From JAGOTP01 sp964600845 (lineage in GTDB: Bacteria > Patescibacteriota > Patescibacteriia > 2-12-FULL-60-25), in contig CAZRJW010000019.1 of NCBI GenBank assembly GCA_964600845.1, forward strand, positions 1 to 21,378: a stretch of 21,378 nucleotides of DNA, given 5' to 3'. Below, piece by piece: positions 1 to 7,122 of the stretch (its first letter is position 1; each line of letters begins with the position of its first letter). The notes under the pieces were generated by a model. That model ran no database searches. It saw only the letters and a list, made by a program, of their open reading frames with translations, and had not been told where the DNA came from. The position numbers and the translations under genes are program-made.

Positions 1-1772
1 GCCTTCAAGAGCCCATCCTGAGCCATCGTGATCATTCCCCCCTTCACTGCCATGTCTTGAATCATGAACTCAGAGACTTCTTTCGAGAGGACTTCTTGTT
101 CAATTTCTTTTGTCATCGTGAAAATTTCGTAGATACCGACGCGGCCTTTGTAGCCAAGGTTATTACACGTTTTGCAGCCCGGACCTGGACCCTTGAATGC
201 AAGGTGTTCCATATCGACATGAATCCCGGACTTGGGTGAAATTGCGGCCAAAACACGACGAACCTCGTCGAGCACCCCCGGACTCAGGGCAAGGTCCACT
301 TTGCAATCAGAGCACAACCGGCGCACCAGACGCTGCCCGATCACTGCGTTCAAGGCTGGCGCTAACAAGAAAGGTTTCACGCCCATCGAGAGGAAACGCG
401 GGATGGCACCTGCCGCGCTGTTCGTATGGATCGTAGACACGACCAAGTGACCCGTGAGAGCGGCTTGAATCGAGATTTCTGCTGTTTCAAGGTCACGGAT
501 TTCTCCCACCATCACAATATCTGGGTCCTGACGCAGGATCGATCGCAACCCCTTCGCGAAGTCGTAGTTCTTTGAGTGTTCAATCTGGCTTTGGTTGATC
601 CCCGCAAGCTTATATTCGACCGGATCTTCGAGCGTGATGATTTTTACGCCTGGATCGTTGAGTTTCTTCAAAATGGCGTAGAGCGTGGTTGTTTTTCCGG
701 AACCCGTCGGACCGGTCGTCACGATCATTCCGTTTGGACGATCAATCTCTTTCTGAAGACGCTCAAGCGCGAGGCCAGTGATACCAAGGCTATCAAACTC
801 AAGCGCCACCGCCTTTGGACGCAGCAAACGCATGACTACCGACTCACCGTAGGCTGTCGGCAAGAAGCTGACACGAATATCGATCTTTTCGTTCGGTAAG
901 TAGATCGTGATGCGGCCATCTTGTGGCACGCTATCGATGTTGATTTTAACCCCTGAAAGCAACTTCAAACGCCCGATCATCTGTTGCCAGGCAGATCGAG
1001 GAAGTCGCGCAGCCTCGTTCAGCAAGCCATCCATGCGATAGCGGATTTTGACTCCATCTTCTTCGGCTTCCACGTGAATATCGGAGGCATTCGCCTTGAG
1101 AGAGGCTCCGATGATCAACGTAATGATGTCCGTCGTGTTGACCTTCGTGATCTGCTGCTGCAATTCATGGAAATCGGCAATCTGCTTCTCGTATTTCAGC
1201 AAATCGTTTTCATCGATGCGGTAACCGTAGATAACTTCCTTTGGAATTGGAAGAATGTCATACAGTTTAAACGCGGCCTGGAAACTATCTTCTGAGATGT
1301 AGTAAACATCCACCGAAGAATGCTGTTCTTCTGCAATCCGCTGACGGATCTGCTCGATTTCTTCGGAGGGGTTCGTCGTCGCCAATCGAATCTGCTCCTT
1401 CACTTTAAAAAAACTGATCACCTGCAGCTTTTCTGCATCTTGTTTTTTGATCAGAATAAGGGCTTCTGGAGCAATCGGAAATCCTCGAAGCGCGATGTAA
1501 GGTAGGCCGAACTTCATCGCCATTTCTTGCGCAATTTTCTCTTTTTCACGGATTTGAATCTCCTGCATCTTGTCCGTCAGCGCGACCTGCGCCGCAGCCG
1601 GTGGAGCTTTAACAGGGGTCGCCGGCGCAGACGAACTGTTATTGATCGGGCTGCGTTTTATCGAAGCGGCAAAATTCGCTAAATCGTCCGTTGCACTTGA
1701 ACCAGCCGCATCCGGAAGCGGCTTTTTGAGAAGATCCTCGATCGAGGCAGATTTCGGAGGATTGGTCGCCAC
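1..1772 (-). CDS. pilB: Type IV pilus assembly ATPase PilB / GspE family (3' end outside window)
   Basis: Cytoplasmic hexameric ATPase that powers pilin polymerisation or type II-like secretion. I read an open frame from a GTG at 1772 to the window edge, about 590 residues with no stop. An Ala/Pro-rich linker is followed by an N-terminal GspE-like domain. The Walker A GPTGSGKTT lies at about residues 354-362, the Walker B region VMVGEIRD at about 420, and a histidine-box stretch (STIHTNSA) follows it. Two CxxC pairs, CSDC near 487 and CKTC near 533, match the zinc-binding element typical of PilB/GspE. The GTG start lies 2 nt after the stop of the upstream membrane-protein gene, so the two are probably co-transcribed and coupled. 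No Shine-Dalgarno is evident. PilT is less likely because the long N-domain and the tetracysteine element are present. Family very sure; exact system (pilus or secretion) inferred. Confidence 0.93.
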   Translation of the reverse strand, partial: MATNPPKSASIEDLLKKPLPDAAGSSATDDLANFAASIKRSPINNSSSAPATPVKAPPAAAQVALTDKMQEIQIREKEKIAQEMAMKFGLPYIALRGFPIAPEALILIKKQDAEKLQVISFFKVKEQIRLATTNPSEEIEQIRQRIAEEQHSSVDVYYISEDSFQAAFKLYDILPIPKEVIYGYRIDENDLLKYEKQIADFHELQQQITKVNTTDIITLIIGASLKANASDIHVEAEEDGVKIRYRMDGLLNEAARLPRSAWQQMIGRLKLLSGVKINIDSVPQDGRITIYLPNEKIDIRVSFLPTAYGESVVMRLLRPKAVALEFDSLGITGLALERLQKEIDRPNGMIVTTGPTGSGKTTTLYAILKKLNDPGVKIITLEDPVEYKLAGINQSQIEHSKNYDFAKGLRSILRQDPDIVMVGEIRDLETAEISIQAALTGHLVVSTIHTNSAAGAIPRFLSMGVKPFLLAPALNAVIGQRLVRRLCSDCKVDLALSPGVLDEVRRVLAAISPKSGIHVDMEHLAFKGPGPGCKTCNNLGYKGRVGIYEIFTMTKEIEQEVLSKEVSEFMIQDMAVKGGMITMAQDGLLK

Positions 1773-1774
1773 AC

Positions 1775-2782
1775 TTATTTGGTTGATTGCTTAGGAGCCT
1801 TGCGAGACGTCAGCGAGCGGAAGACCCGTCCAATCTTGCTATGCGCTGTTCCCTCAACGGCACGGCGATACAAGCGATTCCACGTAGCATACTGGAAGTT
1901 GACCGCGAACAGCCCGCCTAAAATCACGGCAAACAAGACGAGCACCGCCGTCACCACATTCACCACTACAAAAATCTTTGGAAGTCCGAGGTACAAACTT
2001 GCAAGTAAGAATCCAAGAGCCGGCAAACCAGCGAAGAACGCGATCAGAATTGAAGCGGCGAAGATAAGACTTCCAATCACCATCATGCAAAACGCCGTTT
2101 CAGCGATCGTAACCCAGGCCTTTCGAAGTAATTGCCCTGCATGGACTACCGCTTCATGCAGCGTCATCCCATCGGCCATAATGCCATTCAGGGCAAACAA
2201 GTGAAGTGAGGTGGCCACAAACAGCAGGATCAAATACACCAACGCGGCGATGAGGAACAACACTCCCCCTGCTGGCAGCGAGGAAACCGCATCACTCACG
2301 ACCCGAAGACCAAGCGAACCGAGTCCCGCGATCCCCACCATGAGTACATTCAATACCGCGAGTGGAACAACTCGCTTGGAAGCGGTCTGCAAAATCTGAC
2401 GAAACCCACGACCGAGCGTTGTCTGGCCACGATCCAAGCAAGCTACAAGCGTTCCCTGGGCGACAACGCTAAAAAACAGGATCAGTAAAATGAGGGCGAG
2501 TGCAAACAAAATACTCTGTGTTAAGGCAAATTTGTTCACCCAATCCAACTGATCGACGCGCAAAAGGTAGGTATGCCAACCTCCATCGCGAGCGAGAGGT
2601 GACTGAAGCGCGTTACGGACAGACAAAATGAAGACATCATAGATCCCTCCTGTCTGGAGAAAGACTGTCAGTAAGGCTAACGGCCAGAAGCGCTTTTCCT
2701 TCCAGGCAAGAGAAAGAGCGTCACGTAAGATCTGGCGATAGAGCGGCCGAGGCTGGGAAACGGAAGAAAGAGCGCGTGGCAT
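1775..2782 (-). CDS. Polytopic integral membrane protein, function unknown
   Basis: 335 residues, with about six long hydrophobic segments after a basic N-terminus: roughly residues 37-55, 90-112, 137-160, 172-198, 222-255 and 260-310. A short basic C-terminal tail (KAPKQSTK) is probably cytoplasmic. I see no catalytic motif and do not recognise the family. It lies directly upstream of pilB with a 2-nt gap, so it may belong to the pilus/secretion operon, but sequence alone does not show this. The ATG at 2782 is preceded by an extended -10 (TGGTATACT) ending 13 bp upstream, which implies a leader of only about 6 nt. No Shine-Dalgarno is visible. Confidence 0.85.
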   Translation of the reverse strand: MPRALSSVSQPRPLYRQILRDALSLAWKEKRFWPLALLTVFLQTGGIYDVFILSVRNALQSPLARDGGWHTYLLRVDQLDWVNKFALTQSILFALALILLILFFSVVAQGTLVACLDRGQTTLGRGFRQILQTASKRVVPLAVLNVLMVGIAGLGSLGLRVVSDAVSSLPAGGVLFLIAALVYLILLFVATSLHLFALNGIMADGMTLHEAVVHAGQLLRKAWVTIAETAFCMMVIGSLIFAASILIAFFAGLPALGFLLASLYLGLPKIFVVVNVVTAVLVLFAVILGGLFAVNFQYATWNRLYRRAVEGTAHSKIGRVFRSLTSRKAPKQSTK

Positions 2783-2795
2783 AGAACTGTTGGAG

Positions 2796-2804
2796 AGTAT
2801 ACCA
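2796..2804 (-). promoter_or_regulatory. Extended -10 promoter for the membrane protein-pilB operon
   Basis: On the minus strand TGGTATACT forms an extended -10 box 13 bp before the ATG at 2782. A convincing -35 is not visible. The same TGGTATA(C/G)T string occurs before the MEMO gene (5867) and clpP (18962). Confidence 0.5.
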
Positions 2805-2885
2805 CGAAGCGAAATCCGTTTGCAGGCTTACCCGCCTCTCAGATGAAACGCGTGCGGTCTTGCGTTCTAGAAGAACATTGTTTTA

Positions 2886-2914
2886 TTGACGCGGCCACAA
2901 AAGGCTGCTATAAG
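2886..2914 (+). promoter_or_regulatory. Sigma70-type promoter of GC-rich cassette A
   Basis: TTGACG (2886-2891), a 17-bp spacer and TATAAG (2909-2914). The predicted transcript starts near 2921, giving a leader of about 83 nt before the ATG at 3004. Confidence 0.7.
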
Positions 2915-2920
2915 AACCCT

Positions 2921-3003
2921 TCACAGCGCAGCTTTTTGCTCGTGTCTGTGACCCGTCCTTAGAGGACAAGACTGTTCCCACACCTACTGGAGAGAGCCAT
3001 TCG
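2921..3003 (+). other. Structured 5' leader of cassette A
   Basis: The leader can fold into a CACAG/CTGTG-closed hairpin (2922-2950, inner AGC/GCT around a T5 loop) and a GTCCT-tag-AGGAC hairpin (2955-2967). A Shine-Dalgarno-like GGAGAG follows, 9 nt before the ATG at 3004. Long leader plus Shine-Dalgarno contrasts with the neighbouring conserved genes. I do not recognise a known riboswitch. Confidence 0.4.
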
Positions 3004-3204
3004 ATGAACCGAGGAGATTCGTCACGAGATTCGCAAGTTGGGCAAACGCGTGGAGGCCGGTGCGACTACCGGACGGAAGACGGGCAACCGTACGTCGTGC
3101 GGCGCATCAAGGACTACGGGAAGCCGTTCGTCCGCACCACAGGCACCGACCCCGACGAGAGCCGGAAGTCCGAGCTGAGACTTCCCGGGAGTACCAAGCC
3201 GTGA
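3004..3204 (+). CDS. Small GC-rich hypothetical protein, first ORF of cassette A
   Basis: 66 residues, basic and hydrophilic, with no membrane segment and no recognised motif. It is supported by a promoter at 2886-2914, a GGAGAG Shine-Dalgarno 9 nt upstream, and GC-rich third positions from about codon 17 onwards (stretch CDYRTEDGQPYVVRRIKDYG). The first 17 codons have weaker coding bias than the +2 frame over the same bases, so the N-terminus may be affected by a sequence error or compensating indels. The stop overlaps the GTG of the next ORF (GTGA), as in translationally coupled pairs. Function unknown; could be spurious, but the context argues for a real gene. Confidence 0.5.
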   Translation: MNRGDSSRDSQVGQTRGGRCDYRTEDGQPYVVRRIKDYGKPFVRTTGTDPDESRKSELRLPGSTKP

Positions 3205-3389
3205 AGCTACGACCAGTAGCTCCCTCGGGAGTACCGATCGCACGCCCTGCACGACCAGCCGATGACGGATGGTTCCAGCTCGGGAGCTGCAAGAATGCCT
3301 TCGACGACAATGATTGCGGGCTCGGAGGAATGCGGATCGGACGCGATCCTCACATCTTTCCGCGCAACGGCGATCCCCGCACCACCTGA
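3201..3389 (+). CDS. Small GC-rich hypothetical protein, second ORF of cassette A
   Basis: 62 residues from a GTG at 3201 that overlaps the previous stop in a GTGA junction. A GGGAG lies about 9 nt upstream within the first ORF. The product begins Pro/Arg-rich and then has an acidic/aromatic part (DDGWFQLGSCKNAFDDNDCG) with two cysteines and a GLGGMRIGRDPH stretch. Third positions are mostly G/C in the second half. No family recognised. The frame can also be opened from an ATG at 3060, but that start has no Shine-Dalgarno and would overlap the first ORF almost completely, so I prefer 3201. Confidence 0.45.
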   Translation: MKLRPVAPSGVPIARPARPADDGWFQLGSCKNAFDDNDCGLGGMRIGRDPHIFPRNGDPRTT

Positions 3390-3440
3390 ACGACCCCACC
3401 GGGGATCGCTCTCGGCTTGATCTCAACGATCGCCGAGAGC
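3370..3440 (+). other. Two mutually exclusive hairpins at the end of cassette A
   Basis: GCGATCCCC (3370-3378) pairs perfectly with GGGGATCGC (3401-3409) around the stop codon. GCTCTCGGC (3408-3416) pairs perfectly with GCCGAGAGC (3432-3440). The two 9-bp stems share bases 3408-3409, so they compete. Neither is followed by a T tract, so this may be a processing or protective 3' structure rather than a classical terminator. Confidence 0.45.
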
Positions 3441-3519
3441 CTCCTCCGGGACTCCTTCGCGCCACAGGCTCCTACAGCATACGCACCCCTTTCCTCCGAG
3501 TGAGTTCGCTCTCGCTCGT

Positions 3520-3536
3520 GCCGAGCTCAACTCGGC
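3520..3536. terminator. Hairpin between cassette A and tsaE, possible terminator
   Basis: GCCGAG-ctcaa-CTCGGC, a perfect 6-bp stem, lies between the convergent cassette A and tsaE. On the plus strand a loose T-rich stretch (about 3557-3576) follows some 20 bp later, so it is a weak terminator at best. Confidence 0.3.
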
Positions 3537-3576
3537 TCTCAGACGGAAGGCGGTGTGTTTTGCGTTTTATCTGTTT

Positions 3577-4026
3577 CTAAAACCTCAGACAAACGATTCG
3601 TTCATCTGCGACCGATGGTTTAATTTGAACTTCAAGAAGCGGTACGTGATAACTTCCTAATGTTTCTCTTATTTGTTCCGGCCATTCCATCGCGACAATT
3701 GTTCCTGGTTCAGCCAGTTCGCTTTCCAAATCGAGCGCATAGACGTCGGAAGCATTTTCTAGGCGATACGCATCAATGTGCACCAGGCGTTTGATCCCGT
3801 TTTGTTCTTTTGGGAGCGTGTACGTTCTGAGCAAGGAAAACGTCGGACTCCGCGGACGACCTTCGACGCCTAATCGGTGTGCGAGCGTTTGGACAAGCGT
3901 CGTCTTCCCCGCTCCAAGCGGACCAGACAACGCCAAAATCATTGGAGCGCGAAGCTGTTCAATGATCGCCTGCGCAACCCCATTCCAGTCTTCTATCGCT
4001 TGTACATGGAAGGTTTTTTCGCTCAT
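3577..4026 (-). CDS. tsaE: tRNA threonylcarbamoyladenosine biosynthesis ATPase TsaE
   Basis: P-loop ATPase that works with TsaB/TsaD to form t6A37 on ANN-decoding tRNAs. 149 residues, usual for the family. Visible motifs are Walker A (SGPLGAGKTTL), SPTFSLL, HIDAYRL and the C-terminal MEWPEQ. I chose the ATG at 4026 because it overlaps the tsaD stop (ATGA) and matches family N-termini; the frame could extend to 4041, but that lies inside tsaD. It is the second gene of a tsaD-tsaE operon. No tsaB or tsaC is in this window. Confidence 0.95.
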   Translation of the reverse strand: MSEKTFHVQAIEDWNGVAQAIIEQLRAPMILALSGPLGAGKTTLVQTLAHRLGVEGRPRSPTFSLLRTYTLPKEQNGIKRLVHIDAYRLENASDVYALDLESELAEPGTIVAMEWPEQIRETLGSYHVPLLEVQIKPSVADERIVCLRF

Positions 4027-5081
4027 ACACCAATGTTCCATTCTGGATCAATATCTAAATCTTGCCATTGGGTGAGGTCACCGAGCTGATAGCGCCAATA
4101 GCCAGCGGCGGCGATCATAGCCGCATTGTCCGTCACATACTTTCGCATCGAAGGGAGGTAGTGAACACCGGGCAACTGTTTTTTCACGGCTGCGCCCAGA
4201 CGGTTGCGTAGCGCCGAACTCGCCGATACGCCCCCGACCAAGAGCACGCCTTTGACGCGCTCCGCTTTGGCCGCGGCTACGGTCTTCTCAACCAGAATTT
4301 CGATAATCGCTTCTTGAACAGACGCTGCCAAATCGTTCTTCGTCTGCTCGAGGTCTGTACTCGTGGTTTTCACGTCGTCCCAAGTGTTACGCACGGCGGT
4401 TTTGAGACCGCTAAAACTAAAATCAAAACTTCCATCGTGCCGCATCGGACGCGGCAGAGGGAACTTCGTCCTATCTCCTTGGAGCGCACGCTTTTCAATC
4501 TGTGGTCCGCCTGGGTAAGGCAACCCCATGAGCTTGGCGCTTTTATCAAACGCTTCTCCCGCTGCGTCGTCACGCGTCTGACCGATCAAACGGTATTTTC
4601 CAAGTGCTTCGACGATCACGAGTTCTGTATGACCACCCGAAACAATCAACGCTAATAACGGATACTGCCAGAAACGACGCTTGTGCCCATCAAGCCAGGC
4701 AGAAGCCACGTGCCCCTCCAAATGATTCACGCCGACAAGCGGCTTCTTCGACAGCCAAGCAAGCGTTCGCGCGGCTTCAACTCCCACACTCAAGGCGGTT
4801 GGAAGTCCTGGACCACGCGTGACCGCGATCACATCGAAGGCGTTCATTCCCTTTTTTCCAAGCGCCTGCGTTAACAAGGATACGGTCTCTGGAACATGCG
4901 AACGCGCAGCGACTTCTGGAACAACCCCTCCATACTTTTGATGGATCGGGATCTGGGAGGAAACCAGATGCCCGACCACTTTTACCTCTTCTGGCTTCCC
5001 AACGCGGTCCCGCACAGAAATCAAAGAAATCGCTGTCTCATCACAGCTGGTTTCGATCGCAAGCACTCGGACAGACTTCAT
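4023..5081 (-). CDS. tsaD: tRNA N6-threonylcarbamoyladenosine transferase TsaD
   Basis: Transfers the threonylcarbamoyl group to A37 of tRNA. 352 residues, family-typical. It begins VLAIETSCDETA, has the metal-binding HLEGH, the nucleotide-binding VSGGHTEL, a DDAAGEAFDKSAKLMG stretch and a C-terminal TDNAAMIA motif, all diagnostic of the Kae1/TsaD fold. It heads a two-gene operon with tsaE (4-bp overlap). The ATG at 5081 is preceded by TTGGTC-17-TACTCT with the -10 ending 7 bp before the start, so the transcript should begin at or next to the ATG. No Shine-Dalgarno. Confidence 0.97.
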   Translation of the reverse strand: MKSVRVLAIETSCDETAISLISVRDRVGKPEEVKVVGHLVSSQIPIHQKYGGVVPEVAARSHVPETVSLLTQALGKKGMNAFDVIAVTRGPGLPTALSVGVEAARTLAWLSKKPLVGVNHLEGHVASAWLDGHKRRFWQYPLLALIVSGGHTELVIVEALGKYRLIGQTRDDAAGEAFDKSAKLMGLPYPGGPQIEKRALQGDRTKFPLPRPMRHDGSFDFSFSGLKTAVRNTWDDVKTTSTDLEQTKNDLAASVQEAIIEILVEKTVAAAKAERVKGVLLVGGVSASSALRNRLGAAVKKQLPGVHYLPSMRKYVTDNAAMIAAAGYWRYQLGDLTQWQDLDIDPEWNIGV

Positions 5082-5088
5082 ACACGGC

Positions 5089-5117
5089 AGAGTAGCAAAG
5101 ACCTACGAATAGACCAA
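5089..5117 (-). promoter_or_regulatory. Promoter of tsaD-tsaE giving a leaderless mRNA
   Basis: Minus strand: TTGGTC (5117-5112), 17-bp spacer, TACTCT (5094-5089), then 7 bp to the ATG at 5081. The transcription start should fall at about the A of ATG. Confidence 0.5.
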
Positions 5118-5137
5118 GAATCAAGCAAAAACGAACT

Positions 5138-5170
5138 GCGCCCCCGAACTGAGCAACAGTTCGGGGGCGC
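5138..5170 (-). terminator. Intrinsic terminator of the guanylate-kinase-like gene
   Basis: A perfect 14-bp stem (GCGCCCCCGAACTG and its complement) with a 5-nt loop. On the minus strand it is followed after a few bases by TTTTT. It sits just before the tsaD promoter and separates the two units. Confidence 0.85.
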
Positions 5171-5182
5171 GCGACAGATTTC

Positions 5183-5773
5183 TTACCCCGCACGGAGCAG
5201 TTCGAGGATGAGGTGGACGAGCGCGATCTTGGAACGCTCGAGACCGCCCGGAGAGAAGTCGCTCTCCACCTCCTTGTCGATCCGGATCCTGATCTCAGTC
5301 CGGCGGCGCAGATCGGAGGCGGCGCGCTCCTGAGTACGTGCCAGCACCTCCCTCCTGTTCTTCGCGATGACCCTCATCACGATGATCCGGTACGGGAATT
5401 TCCCCTCACCGATCAGCTCCTGGAGCCGCGCCACGCCGTGTTCGGTCATGTCGCAGACGCAGGACGTCCCCTGCTCGAGCAGGGCGAAGGACTCCGCAGT
5501 CCTTCCGTAGTAGTCTGGACGCGGCCGAACGGTGTCGTCCTTGAAGGGCTGAGCGTGCTCGAGGAAGCGCCCCTCCTTGATCATCCGCTCGAACACCTCC
5601 TGGGTCACGAAGTGGTAGGCGGCGTCCGACTCCCCTTCGCGCTGTGCGCGAGACGTCCAGGACCGGGCGTGACCCAGCCACGGGACTTCGGCGAGCACAC
5701 ACTTCATGAGCTCGCCTTTTCCGACCCCTGTCCCTCCGACGAGGATGATGAGCGTACCCGGCTTCGGTTCCAT
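5183..5773 (-). CDS. Guanylate-kinase-like P-loop protein, divergent (GC-rich cassette B)
   Basis: 196 residues. Family features of guanylate kinase (GMP + ATP to GDP + ADP) are present: P-loop GGTGVGKGEL (residues 13-22), SWTSRAQREGE in place of the GMP-binding TTRxPRxGE, YHFV (53-56), FERMIKEGRFLEHA and DYYGR (87-91). However, the P-loop has Gly instead of Ser/Thr right after the invariant Lys (K19-G20), so normal Mg-ATP binding is doubtful. It may be a paralogue with another role. The ATG at 5773 has GGAGG upstream at good spacing, and the gene has its own promoter (5825-5853) and terminator. GC-rich third positions (38 of the first 50 codons by hand count) set it apart from its neighbours. 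Confidence 0.8.
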   Translation of the reverse strand: MEPKPGTLIILVGGTGVGKGELMKCVLAEVPWLGHARSWTSRAQREGESDAAYHFVTQEVFERMIKEGRFLEHAQPFKDDTVRPRPDYYGRTAESFALLEQGTSCVCDMTEHGVARLQELIGEGKFPYRIIVMRVIAKNRREVLARTQERAASDLRRRTEIRIRIDKEVESDFSPGGLERSKIALVHLILELLRAG

Positions 5774-5824
5774 TTATGAGCCTCCGTGTGTGGCGATCTG
5801 ACGAGGAGCGAAACAACTGGCAAG

Positions 5825-5853
5825 ACTATAGAAAAACCCTCTTAAACGGTCAA
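5825..5853 (-). promoter_or_regulatory. Promoter of the guanylate-kinase-like gene (cassette B)
   Basis: Minus strand: TTGACC (5853-5848), 17-bp spacer, TATAGT (5830-5825). The predicted leader is about 45 nt and ends in a GGAGG Shine-Dalgarno. The -35 lies about 16 bp from the divergent MEMO-gene -10, so the two promoters are very close. Confidence 0.7.
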
Positions 5854-5866
5854 CTCAGAGGCCGAA

Positions 5867-5875
5867 TGGTATAGT
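5867..5875 (+). promoter_or_regulatory. Extended -10 promoter of the MEMO-family gene
   Basis: TGGTATAGT ends 20 bp before the ATG at 5896, giving a leader of about 14 nt. That leader is pyrimidine-rich (CTTTTCTTCTCT) and has no Shine-Dalgarno. Confidence 0.5.
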
Positions 5876-5895
5876 AGGCACAACTTTTCTTCTCT

Positions 5896-7098
5896 ATGTC
5901 TGCCCCGTCACGTAACAAAAATTGGAAGCGAGCTAGGGGCGTATTTACGCTTATTGTAGCGGCGATTGGCGTAGCTATTCTCCTTCCGTCTCTCTTCTCA
6001 CGTAAAGCACCCGCTCCTTCCATCGTCTCCAACCCACCATTCGTCATCACCGAAAGCTCTTCTTCAGTTGTCTCCACTTCGTTCCAACATAAAAATACCT
6101 ACGACGTCGATCCGGCCAGCCGTATCCTCCTCGTCCCCCATCATTTAGTCGCCGGGCGCGAGATCGCGAGTCTTCTTTCTTCTAGCTCCATTCCACGACA
6201 TGTCCTACTTCTCTCGCCCGACCACTTCACCAAAGGGAAGCAGGCGCTCTCAATAACACGACGACCCTTTACCTGGAACGGTCAGACGATTCCTCCGAAC
6301 GAAGCACTCATCACTACTCTCAGCGAGGCACTTCCTGATGCTCTCCAACTACAAGATGACGTCTTCGCGAGTGAGCATGGAATACGCGGACTTCTCCCTT
6401 TTCTCTCGACCGCTTGGCCAGACGCAGACGTAACCGCACTCACCGTCAGAGTCGATACGTCGACAACCACAATGCAGAAGCTTGCGCAGACGCTCCAGAC
6501 AGAACTCGCTCGCGATCCAACGCTCTTGATCGTTGTGACGATCGATTTCTCCCACGAACTTCCAGGGTATCTCGCAGATCTTCACGATGCGCAGGCCATT
6601 GCCCAACTCCAAGCGCTGAACGCAGATGCATTCGACCAAGTGGAAATTGATTCCCCGCCGCTCTTCTTTTTCCTCGCAACCTTGGCCAAGCTCGAACAGA
6701 CAACGCTTCGTCTTCACGCGCATACCAACAGCTTGTATTTAATGAACACACAGATCGCTGAACGAGGCACGAGCCACCTCCTGATGAGCACTGTTTCTAA
6801 AAGCGATCCAACGCCACTCACGAAACGATTCACGCTCTTCCACGATGCGACGCGTAACATTATAAGCTCTGAAGATCGTGTCTATCGTGGTTACGATAAG
6901 ATCGAAGAAGTGACAATTCCCTTTCCTGCCATCTTCGTACAAGAAACAACGACGAGCACAACAATCTGGCATGCGATTCCACTTCGAAAAATGTCCGAAA
7001 CCTCTTGGGAACTCGTCTCTGATCGCACCTTCAAACAACTCGCATCCGAACGTACTCAATGGGAGACCTGGGCACGCGCTCACCTTTCGACGAAGTGA
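5896..7098 (+). CDS. Membrane-anchored MEMO-family (AmmeMemoRadiSam protein B-like) protein
   Basis: 400 residues. A basic N-terminus and one hydrophobic helix (about 15-33) predict a membrane anchor with the bulk outside. The MEMO core follows: VPHH (H82/H83, replacing PHAGY), SPDHF (H110, replacing GPSHH), SEHGIRGLLPFL (H161) and IDFSH (H220). These are the histidines that line the MEMO metal/active-site pocket. A C-terminal extension of about 100 residues (from about 300) is not part of the core and I do not recognise it. The MEMO family resembles extradiol dioxygenases, but its bacterial reaction is not established. No radical-SAM or AMMECR1 partner is visible nearby. It may form an operon with the gene 24 bp downstream. 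Confidence 0.85.
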   Translation: MSAPSRNKNWKRARGVFTLIVAAIGVAILLPSLFSRKAPAPSIVSNPPFVITESSSSVVSTSFQHKNTYDVDPASRILLVPHHLVAGREIASLLSSSSIPRHVLLLSPDHFTKGKQALSITRRPFTWNGQTIPPNEALITTLSEALPDALQLQDDVFASEHGIRGLLPFLSTAWPDADVTALTVRVDTSTTTMQKLAQTLQTELARDPTLLIVVTIDFSHELPGYLADLHDAQAIAQLQALNADAFDQVEIDSPPLFFFLATLAKLEQTTLRLHAHTNSLYLMNTQIAERGTSHLLMSTVSKSDPTPLTKRFTLFHDATRNIISSEDRVYRGYDKIEEVTIPFPAIFVQETTTSTTIWHAIPLRKMSETSWELVSDRTFKQLASERTQWETWARAHLSTK

Positions 7099-7113
7099 AG
7101 CGAGTGGTAGGAT
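7085..7113 (+). promoter_or_regulatory. Possible weak promoter of the 7123 gene
   Basis: TTTCGA, 17-bp spacer, TAGGAT, then 9 bp to the ATG at 7123. The -35 is poor and overlaps the end of the MEMO gene, so read-through from upstream is equally plausible. Confidence 0.25.
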
Positions 7114-7122
7114 GAGGTTCAT

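Noticed and set aside
3022..3465. 147-codon open frame on the minus strand opposite cassette A
   Set aside because: Arg/Ser/Cys-rich translation typical of an antisense shadow of GC-rich DNA. No promoter or Shine-Dalgarno, and it runs through the cassette hairpins.
5213..5779. 188-codon open frame on the plus strand opposite the guanylate-kinase-like gene
   Set aside because: A shadow of GC-rich coding on the other strand. The minus-strand product has clear family motifs and expression signals.
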